From assembly GCA_007121055.1 (NCBI GenBank), contig SKMM01000001.1, positions 1-5,612 of the forward strand: 5,612 nucleotides of DNA, given 5' to 3'. This stretch comes from Paracoccaceae bacterium. Lineage in GTDB: Bacteria > Pseudomonadota > Alphaproteobacteria > Rhodobacterales > Rhodobacteraceae. The position numbers and the translations under genes were made by a program. Position 1 is the first letter of the stretch. Each line of letters starts with the position of its first letter. A model generated the notes under the pieces. The model was not told the DNA's origin. It made no database searches and worked only from the letters and a program-made list of their open reading frames with translations. Shown one piece after another: positions 1-4,961 of this stretch.

Positions 1-98
1 GACGCCTCGGCCGACAGCGGCCCCTCCTGCGCGGCGGCGGACGAGAGCGCGCCCATGAGGGTCAGGGCCGCCACGACCCGGAACGCCGACAACGCCAT
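1..98 (-). CDS. exported protein of unknown function, N-terminal fragment
   Basis: Only the first 32 codons are in the window; the gene continues past position 1. The peptide begins MALSAFRVVAALTLMGALSS and continues AAAQEGPLSAEA. This is a textbook Sec signal peptide: a short n-region with one Arg, a hydrophobic core at about residues 8-18, and an AAA-Q cleavage site near residues 23/24. The mature protein would therefore act in the periplasm or outside the cell. The ATG at 98-96 is supported by a GGAGGG Shine-Dalgarno (plus-strand 106-111) 7 bases upstream. No lipobox Cys is seen. The mature part is too short to assign a family. It is transcribed away from the gene-poor stretch to its right. 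Confidence 0.7.
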   Translation of the reverse strand, partial: MALSAFRVVAALTLMGALSSAAAQEGPLSAEA

Positions 99-902
99 GG
101 ATGCGCCCTCCAATGCATTCCCGCCCGCCCCCGGGGTTGCAGACCGTGTGACGGAGCACCCCAAGGGCAGGTGGTTCCCCGCCCTGATGGCGCACCCCCG
201 CCTCGGCCACGCTACGCACCGCACGCCGCATCGGCAAGATGCTGATCCCAGCCGCTCAGGCTGACACGGTGCCCGCGCTTGCCCGCTCACCCTGCGGGCG
301 CTGGACCGTGTGGTCCGGCGCGTGCGCCCCGCCACCTCCCCTGCTGGGGACCGTGCGGCGACGACATGGAGAGCAGCGCCGCCATTCTCTTCCTCGCGAC
401 GACGGCAGGCATCCCGGGTGGGCGATCGCCCGGCAGGCCTCATGGCGAAGGTACCCACTCGGGAGAAAACGGACCTGACCGGGCTTCCCCCCATCCCAGA
501 AACCACCTCAGCAGCCACGCCGGCACATGATCGCTGCGGAGCGACTGAACGACCGCTCCAGGAAGGCTGCGCTGCAGCGTGCGGAAGGGTCCGACCGGCG
601 GCTATGGGGCGCGCGCGATGCTGCCCGTGCGAAGAGGGCTTTCTCGCCGCGGCATGCCTGAATGTCGCCGATGGGCTCTTACGTCGATCTGACCGCTTAC
701 GCTCCCTTATCCGTTCAGCCCGTCGGCTTGGTCGAGCTGATGCAGGATCTCGGGCGATCCCGCGCCTGTCAGTGGGGCCCAAAGCTTTGCGATACGGGCG
801 CCGCGAAAGAGGAGGGGCGGCCCCTGGCCAGCTTCGTTCCGCCCACCCGCCGGGCAGAGTCGATTCGTCCCGGCCGTGCCCGATGACTGCGTGACGCCGC
901 AA
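99..902. other. long stretch with no supportable gene
   Basis: About 800 bases hold no reading frame I believe. Frames open over parts of this stretch on both strands (for example plus 310-894) lack a sustained G/C preference at third positions, lack convincing ribosome binding sites, and translate to Arg-, Pro- and Ala-rich peptides typical of shadow frames in G+C-rich DNA. I found no tRNA or rRNA signature and no tandem repeats. Apart from the 5' leader and possible promoter of the leftward gene at its left edge, I see nothing in it. Confidence 0.5.
209..237 (-). promoter_or_regulatory. weak candidate promoter for the leftward exported-protein gene
   Basis: On the minus strand TTGCCG (plus-strand 232-237) lies 17 bases from TAGCGT (209-214). 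The spacing is ideal for a housekeeping promoter, but the -10 matches TATAAT at only 3 of 6 bases. It would give a leader of about 100 bases before the start at 98. Chance matches of this quality are common. Confidence 0.13.
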
Positions 903-908
903 GGGTAA

Positions 909-942
909 GCAATTTGTCAAGATTGCGACACTTGCGGCAATC
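909..942. promoter_or_regulatory. candidate operator: alternating GCAAT / ATTGC half-sites
   Basis: Three 5-base half-sites alternate in orientation: GCAAT (909-913), ATTGC (922-926) and GCAAT (937-941). The first pair is separated by 8 bases and encloses the palindrome TTGTCAA (914-920). The second pair forms the perfect dyad GATTGC-N10-GCAATC (921-942), which contains TTGCGGCAA (932-940). The array lies directly upstream of a candidate -10 at 961-966, where an activator or repressor would bind. The half-sites do not match the canonical Crp (TGTGA-N6-TCACA) or Fnr (TTGAT-N4-ATCAA) spacing, so the cognate regulator is unknown. Confidence 0.35.
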
Positions 943-957
943 AGATGCGGCGATTCG

Positions 958-966
958 TGCTCTAAT
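958..966 (+). promoter_or_regulatory. candidate extended -10 promoter reading right
   Basis: TG-C-TCTAAT matches the extended -10 form, with TCTAAT agreeing with TATAAT at 5 of 6 bases. There is no good -35 at 16-18 bases upstream, as often seen in activator-dependent or extended -10 promoters. The element lies inside the inverted repeat CGATT-N8-AATCG (951-968) and in a locally A/T-richer patch. Transcription would begin near 973 and run toward the ATG at 1167 and possibly the Crp/Fnr gene at 1610. Confidence 0.35.
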
Positions 967-976
967 CGATGAGAAA

Positions 977-997
977 AGAGTCGATGGGCATGACTCT
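977..997 (+). repeat. inverted repeat in the putative leader
   Basis: AGAGTC (977-982) and GACTCT (992-997) are perfect complements around a 9-base loop. In RNA this would be a 6-bp hairpin just after the predicted start of transcription. As DNA it could equally be a protein-binding dyad. Confidence 0.3.
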
Positions 998-1109
998 AAA
1001 GGCTGGCGTTTCGTTGGCTCCCGAGGGTATGCAGTTCCATGTGTGCAAGTATGGATCCGATTCGGGGGAGAACTGCCATAAGCACGCGATGCGATGTCCT
1101 GACTGCGCC

Positions 1110-1149
1110 CCCCGCCAAAGAAACAGCTTTCGCCGTCGGCGGGGTGCCG
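1110..1149 (+). promoter_or_regulatory. hairpin(s) just before a ribosome binding site
   Basis: CCCCGCC (1110-1116) can pair with GGCGGGG (1138-1144), with AAAG/CTTT (1117-1120 / 1127-1130) pairing inside. The 3' arm can instead form a small hairpin, CGGC (1137-1140) with GCCG (1146-1149). The two folds are mutually exclusive and end 6 bases before the GGGAG Shine-Dalgarno at 1155-1159. This arrangement could control translation, but G+C-rich DNA forms such stems often by chance. Confidence 0.22.
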
Positions 1150-1166
1150 CCGTTGGGAGAACTGGC

Positions 1167-1604
1167 ATGACCAACACGGACCTCTCCACCGGCATGGTCG
1201 GCGCCGGCCGGATCGCGCAAGCGCCGGGCTACCGCGGCCAGACGGGCTTCCGCCTGCTGTTCTTTCTTTTGGGCGTGAGGGCGCTTCGGGGGACCTGCAC
1301 CTCATCCAAGGTCGGGGGGCGCTCGGGCGCCGGCACCGCGCCCCGGTCCCGCTTCGGCGCGGCCTCCGCGCTGCTCCCGGTGATGCCGCCGAGCCCCCAA
1401 GATCGGCGTCCAGACCTCCCTCGGGACCTGCGCCCACAGGGTTTCGACGGTCGATGCCCTCAGCATCCTGTGGTTCCTGCCGACACCCACGGCGGAATTC
1501 TCCGTCGCGCTGTCGCCTTGCCGCGCCTTTCCCGTGGCCGGAGCGGCGCGGCCCCACGTTGTCCAGTGTACCCCGCCAAGCGCTTTTCCCTTGCAGGATG
1601 TGAC
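1167..1604 (+). pseudogene. possible decayed coding sequence with a frame switch near 1395
   Basis: The ATG at 1167 has a good Shine-Dalgarno (GGGAG 1155-1159, 7-base spacing). The frame starts MTNTDLSTGMVGAGRIAQAP and then carries a short hydrophobic stretch (GFRLLFFLLGV, residues about 27-37). Third positions are almost all G or C from 1167 to about 1395. After that the preference moves to the next plus frame (from about 1397, reading KIGVQTSLGTC and later ILWFLPTPTAEF), as expected after a one-base indel. The original frame stays open to 1694 inside the Crp/Fnr gene, but its later part looks random. The right boundary given is approximate. An antisense alternative cannot be excluded: the minus frames sharing the same wobble positions end in a natural-looking tail (TLDEVQVPRSALTPKRK) at a TAG at 1231-1229. 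I recognise no family in either reading. Confidence 0.25.
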
Positions 1605-1609
1605 CCGTC

Positions 1610-2302
1610 ATGGACAGGCAATCAGCAGCGCGACTCATGGCAACGACCGGCTGGCTGTCGCGGCAGCCGGAGAGCTTCCGGACAGACCTCCTGAAGCGCT
1701 CGTTCTATCGGCACCACCACGCGGGGAAGGTGCTTTTCGACATCGGCGACCCGCCCTCGGGCATGTTCGGCCTCGTGCAGGGCATGCTCGAGGTGCTGCT
1801 GCCCAACGGGCATATCTGGACGGTGGCCTCTCCAGGCTTCTGGATCGGTCAGAGCGCGGTGTTCTGCCGGGCGCCGCGCAGCATCGCGGTGATCGCGAAA
1901 ACGCCCGTGCGGGTCTTCTACCTGCCGCTGCACGAGTTCGACGCGATGATCGCCAGTGCCGAATACTGCCGCAGCTTCGCCCTCCTGCTGATCGAGCATC
2001 TCGATCTGGCGCAACGCGTGACGGCCAGCCTGATGCCGAGCGACGTGGTCGCCCGCGTCAGCGCCCGTCTGCTGAGCCTGTCGCAGGCCGGGACCGGCGA
2101 CGGTCAGGTGCTGAGCGTGACCCAGTCCGACCTCGCCTCGATGTGTGGCCTGACGCGGCAGACGGTCAACAGGGCGCTGCGGCGCCTTGTCGCGGAGGGC
2201 GCCATTTCCGCGCGCTATGGCAAGGTGACGGTGATCGATCCGGACAAGCTGCGCCAGTTTGCGGCTGACGGAGAGGGTTCGAGCCGTTCACTGGCGTCGT
2301 GA
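1610..2302 (+). CDS. Crp/Fnr-family transcriptional regulator
   Basis: The protein has 230 residues, a normal length for the family. Residues about 12-130 form the cyclic-nucleotide-binding-like beta-barrel and start of the dimer helix: GKVLFDIGDPPSGMFGLVQG at 39-58, then GFWIGQSAVFCRAPRS at 76-91. Residues about 140-215 form the winged helix-turn-helix, with TQSDLASMCGLTRQTVNRAL at 171-190 as the DNA-reading unit. The Fnr-type N-terminal Cys cluster is absent; the only Cys are 86, 120 and 179, so an oxygen-sensing 4Fe-4S cluster is unlikely. The Glu that contacts the cAMP ribose in E. coli Crp aligns with Gln81, so cAMP is a doubtful ligand. The recognition-helix Glu aligns with Gln184. The ATG at 1610 follows a TGA in the same frame at 1601-1603; AGGA at 1595-1598 is a rather distant ribosome site (11 bases). 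Its target genes and signal are unknown. Confidence 0.93.
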   Translation: MDRQSAARLMATTGWLSRQPESFRTDLLKRSFYRHHHAGKVLFDIGDPPSGMFGLVQGMLEVLLPNGHIWTVASPGFWIGQSAVFCRAPRSIAVIAKTPVRVFYLPLHEFDAMIASAEYCRSFALLLIEHLDLAQRVTASLMPSDVVARVSARLLSLSQAGTGDGQVLSVTQSDLASMCGLTRQTVNRALRRLVAEGAISARYGKVTVIDPDKLRQFAADGEGSSRSLAS

Positions 2303-2338
2303 ACAGGCCGATGATCACGGGCCCGAGCGATGCCCATT

Positions 2339-2361
2339 GCGCCCCGGATGCCGGGCTGCGC
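2339..2361 (+). terminator. G+C-rich hairpin downstream of the Crp/Fnr gene
   Basis: CCCGG (2343-2347), loop ATG, and CCGGG (2351-2355) form a perfect stem. It is extended by GCGC (2339-2342) pairing with GCGC (2358-2361) across a 2-base bulge. It starts 37 bases after the stop codon. No T-run follows, so it is not a classical intrinsic terminator; it may stabilise the 3' end or pause polymerase. Confidence 0.3.
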
Positions 2362-2421
2362 GGACGGCACGGCGGGATCTCTTTGGCGGCAGATGTTGGC
2401 CGGTGTTCGACGGAGATGGCC

Positions 2422-2450
2422 GCCAGCGCCATTGTCCGGGGACCGCTGGC
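2422..2450. promoter_or_regulatory. nested inverted repeat upstream of the hydrolase gene
   Basis: GCCAGCG (2422-2428) and CGCTGGC (2444-2450) are perfect 7-base complements. Between them lies a second small dyad, GTCC-GG-GGAC (2434-2443). The site is about 95 bases before the chosen hydrolase start, in DNA with no gene of its own. It could be an operator or an RNA hairpin; nothing here decides which. Confidence 0.28.
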
Positions 2451-2497
2451 CAGAGCGCCGTGGCACCTGCGCCCTTGCCCCTTGGGTGTCCGGGGAC
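2433..2497 (+). repeat. 11-base direct repeat TGTCCGGGGAC, two copies
   Basis: The identical 11-mer occurs at 2433-2443 and 2487-2497, 54 bases apart start to start, both between the Crp/Fnr stop and the hydrolase start. Each copy has internal symmetry (GTCC/GGAC). Two identical dyad-like sites upstream of one gene is the pattern expected for paired operator sites, though two copies alone are weak evidence. Confidence 0.35.
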
Positions 2498-2544
2498 AGC
2501 GCCGTTCCATGGTCCGGCATCCGACCTGCGACGGGGTCACGGGC

Positions 2545-3723
2545 ATGCCAGACCGGGGCTGTGCAGCGTCGACGTCCAGTTGGACCCACCGGCGGCGTTG
2601 CAGGTTCCGAAGCGTCCTGCGTGGCGCGGCGATCGCCCTGACGGTCGGCCTTCTCGGCGCCTGCGCACCGCGGGGCGAGCTCGTTGTCCTGCCCGAGGCC
2701 GAGACGACAGGCACGGTGGTCGGGGTGCTCAGCGCGACCAGCCGAGGGCCCGGGGAGACCACCGCGATCGGGGCGCGCGAACGCTCGGAAACACTCCGCT
2801 GGGCCGAGTTTCGGGTTTCGGTTCCGCCGCGGCGCGAGACGGGCACGGTCACCTATCCCCGCAGCGCAGCACCGAACCCGGAGACCGATTTTCTGATCGT
2901 CTCGGGAACGGACATCGCGGACGAGCGGTGGTTTCTCGCAGCGCTGAATGCGCAGCTCGGGCGCCGCCCGCGGGAGGCGCGCGAGGTCACGCTGTTCGTC
3001 CATGGCTTCAACTCGACCTTCGCCGAGGGCCTCTATCGCCACGCGCAGATGGCGCATGATTTCAACTCGCCCGGGGTGTCGCTGTTCTATTCCTGGCCGT
3101 CGGCGGGCAGCGTCATGGCCTATCCGTTCGACCGGGAAAGCGCGCTGTTCGCGCGGGACGGTCTGGAACAGCTTGCCTCCGTGGTGGCGCGCAGCACTGC
3201 CCGCGACATGGTCCTGGTCGGTCATTCGATGGGGGCGCTGGTGGTGATGGAGGCCGTCCGACAGATGGCGATCCGGCGCTCGGACCAAGTTCTGGACAAG
3301 CTGCAGGCGGTCGTGCTGATCGCTCCGGACCTCGATGTCGACGTGTTCCGGATGCAGGTCGCGGCGCTGACCCCGCGCGAGGTGCCGATCTACCTCGTGG
3401 TTTCGGGACGTGACCGGGCGCTGCGTGTCGCGGGGCTTTTGCGCGGTCAGGACGAGCGGCTGGGCTCGATCCGCGAGGCGGAGCGCGTCAGCGGGCTTCC
3501 CGGCGTGTTCGTGTTGGACGTGACGGATGTGCGGGGTTCGGGCGACCCGCTCAACCATTTCGCGGTGGTCACCTCACCAGCGATGATTGCCCTGTTGAGC
3601 GGGCTCGAGCGCCATGGACTGGCCATGCTGCGCGACGACGCGAGCCAGGGCAACGTGTTCGAGGCGACGCTGGGTGTGGTTTCCGGGGTCACCCAGGCCG
3701 TCCTCCAGCCGCTGGCCCGGTGA
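2545..3723 (+). CDS. probable lipoprotein alpha/beta-hydrolase, DUF900 type
   Basis: From ATG 2545 the protein has 392 residues. A hydrophobic stretch (AAIALTVGLLGAC, residues 28-40) ends in the lipobox LGA-C with Cys40, predicting a lipid-anchored envelope protein. After a variable region at about 41-145 comes the hydrolase core: LFVHGFNSTF (His153) near the oxyanion region, the nucleophile elbow GHSMG with Ser228, APDLDVDVF with acid candidates Asp262, Asp264 and Asp266, and LNHF with probable catalytic His338. This order and the VHGFN motif fit the DUF900 family, whose substrates are unknown. The start is uncertain. The frame is open back to a GTG at 2299 overlapping the Crp/Fnr stop, but its early part has poor codon use. 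A CTG at 2617 would give a more typical 16-residue lipoprotein signal. No strong ribosome site precedes any of them. The 3' end overlaps the convergent transporter gene by 35 bases. Confidence 0.85.
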   Translation: MPDRGCAASTSSWTHRRRCRFRSVLRGAAIALTVGLLGACAPRGELVVLPEAETTGTVVGVLSATSRGPGETTAIGARERSETLRWAEFRVSVPPRRETGTVTYPRSAAPNPETDFLIVSGTDIADERWFLAALNAQLGRRPREAREVTLFVHGFNSTFAEGLYRHAQMAHDFNSPGVSLFYSWPSAGSVMAYPFDRESALFARDGLEQLASVVARSTARDMVLVGHSMGALVVMEAVRQMAIRRSDQVLDKLQAVVLIAPDLDVDVFRMQVAALTPREVPIYLVVSGRDRALRVAGLLRGQDERLGSIREAERVSGLPGVFVLDVTDVRGSGDPLNHFAVVTSPAMIALLSGLERHGLAMLRDDASQGNVFEATLGVVSGVTQAVLQPLAR

Positions 3724-4957
3724 CCGACCCGCTGCGGGGCCAGAGCGCGCCGGCGACCATTGTGCCGAGGCTCGCCGCAGCGGCGAGGATCAGGAAGGTG
3801 GCCGTCATTCCGAATTCCGCGCCCAGCCAGCCCGCCGCGGAATAGGCGAGCAGCAGAAAACCGTTCGTCAGGGCAAGTTGCGCCGCAAACAGCAGCTGGC
3901 TGTCGCGCGGACGGGCGATCCGCCGGATCAGCAGGGTCGCCGGTGTCAACGCCACGGACGTGCCGAGCCCAAGGACGAGCCAGACCAGCAACAGGCCGTT
4001 GAAACTTGTGGCCAGCAGCGCCCCGCCCGCAAGGCCGAGGCAGCCGAGCGCCGCGCCGGCGAGCATGACGGCCCGCTCGGGCAGGACGCGCAGCGAGGGG
4101 ACAAGCGTGCCCGCGCCGATGACCGCGCCGAGTCCGAAGACGCCGAAGGCGATGGCGGCGGCCCGTCGCTCGAGGCCGAACTCGCCCTGCACCAGCACGA
4201 CCGTGTTGACCATGACCATGGCGGTGACGCAGGCCACAACGACATCGAGGGCGATCAGTCCGCGCAGCTCGGGCGTCGCCAGAAAGAGCCGCGGCGCCTT
4301 CAGGATGCGCGTCAGGAACCCGCTGCCGGGCGCGGCGAGCCGGACGGGCAGCGCGGCCCTGCCGACCAGCCAGGCCGACAGCAGGAAGGCCGCCGCCGCG
4401 GCGGTGAACACGTTCTGCGGCGACAAAACCAGCAGCAGCCCCGCCGCCAGCAGCGGGCTGAGGGAGGACTCAAGCTCCGACGCGATCCGCGACCGGGCGA
4501 GCGACTTCGAATAGTCCTCGCGCCGGGCGAGCAGATACGGCACCACCGTCTGATAGACCTGCGTGAACACCGCCGAGGCGAGAGAAAAGACGAAGACGAT
4601 GACGAAGACCTGCCAGGGCGCGGTGACGAAGGGCAGCAGGAACAGGCTGCTGGCGCGCAGCAGGTCGAGCGCGATCAGCAGCGGCTTGCGCCGCAAGTGC
4701 AGCGTCAGCGCCGCGGCGACCGGCGCGCCCACAACATAGGCCAGCGCCTTGAGCGAGAGCGCGGTGCCCAGCACGGTGCCCGCATCCTCGACCGCGAGCC
4801 TGTAGGCAAAGAGCGCCAGTGCCACCGTCGCCACACCGGTGGCGAACAGCGCCATCACATAGGCTGCGAAAAGCCTGTAATAGCTGGCCTTGTCGGCCGT
4901 TCCCGACCATGGCAGCGGACCATCGGGGTCCGTATCGTCGGGGTCGGACGGGTGCAT
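3689..4957 (-). CDS. MFS transporter, probable drug/metabolite exporter
   Basis: The protein has 422 residues, typical for the major facilitator superfamily, with about 12 hydrophobic segments (approximately 28-53, 62-84, 92-112, 115-137, 161-180, 183-203, 231-256, 265-285, 296-317, 320-346, 355-378, 384-406). The central break near 205-230 separates the two six-helix halves. The loop after the second helix (LHLRRKPLLIALDLLRA, about 86-102) is in the place of motif A but lacks its usual Gly-Asp pattern. The overall look resembles proton-driven efflux carriers of the EntS/MFS_3 kind; the substrate cannot be read from sequence. An acidic N-terminal tail (DPDDTDPD, residues 5-12) precedes the first helix. 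The ATG at 4957-4955 was chosen because it lies 4 bases after the permease stop; an upstream GTG at 5044 would add an Arg-rich stretch that overlaps the permease gene. Translational coupling to the permease is likely. The C-terminus overlaps the convergent hydrolase gene. Confidence 0.9.
   Translation of the reverse strand: MHPSDPDDTDPDGPLPWSGTADKASYYRLFAAYVMALFATGVATVALALFAYRLAVEDAGTVLGTALSLKALAYVVGAPVAAALTLHLRRKPLLIALDLLRASSLFLLPFVTAPWQVFVIVFVFSLASAVFTQVYQTVVPYLLARREDYSKSLARSRIASELESSLSPLLAAGLLLVLSPQNVFTAAAAAFLLSAWLVGRAALPVRLAAPGSGFLTRILKAPRLFLATPELRGLIALDVVVACVTAMVMVNTVVLVQGEFGLERRAAAIAFGVFGLGAVIGAGTLVPSLRVLPERAVMLAGAALGCLGLAGGALLATSFNGLLLVWLVLGLGTSVALTPATLLIRRIARPRDSQLLFAAQLALTNGFLLLAYSAAGWLGAEFGMTATFLILAAAASLGTMVAGALWPRSGSVTGPAAGGRPG
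3712..3743. terminator. inverted repeat across the hydrolase stop codon
   Basis: CTGGCCC (3712-3718) and GGGCCAG (3737-3743) are perfect 7-base complements around an 18-base loop that contains the hydrolase stop. A further 3-bp stem is possible inside the loop. No T-run follows on either strand. It could act as a 3' hairpin for the rightward gene, but for the leftward transporter gene it lies within the coding sequence, so termination there would have to occur beyond it. Confidence 0.25.
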
Positions 4958-4961
4958 CGCT

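Noticed and set aside
310..894. Plus-strand open frame of 194 codons in the gene-poor region
   Set aside because: Third positions show many A/T, no usable ribosome site was seen, composition is Arg/Ala-rich, and there is no recognisable domain.
921..942. Possible Crp or Fnr binding site
   Set aside because: The dyad GATTGC-N10-GCAATC does not have the half-site bases or spacing of either consensus; kept only as an operator of unknown regulator.
1041..1107. Cys/His-rich peptide (C-K-Y...C-H-K-H...C-P-D-C), reminiscent of a zinc ribbon
   Set aside because: It sits upstream of the better start at 1167, has relaxed codon use, no ribosome site and no surrounding domain, so the Cys/His pattern is probably chance.
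769..1638. Long minus-strand open frame of 289 codons
   Set aside because: The translation is Arg/Gly/Ser/Pro-rich without recognisable domains, no good ribosome site precedes it, and its third positions do not carry the G/C preference. It looks like a shadow frame, although short pieces of neighbouring minus frames could belong to a remnant.
1534..2268. Plus-strand open frame overlapping most of the Crp/Fnr gene
   Set aside because: From about 1610 onward it is a shadow of the Crp/Fnr gene. Only the part before that carries any coding-like signal, which is treated under the possible pseudogene.
2277..2289. GTTC-N5-GTTC resembling an alphaproteobacterial LexA box
   Set aside because: The known spacing is 7 bases rather than 5, and the site is inside the end of the Crp/Fnr coding sequence.
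2215..3558. Long minus-strand open frame of 447 codons opposite the hydrolase gene
   Set aside because: It is antisense to the well-supported hydrolase and the 3' end of the Crp/Fnr gene, with His/Arg-rich shadow composition. The motifs lie on the plus strand.
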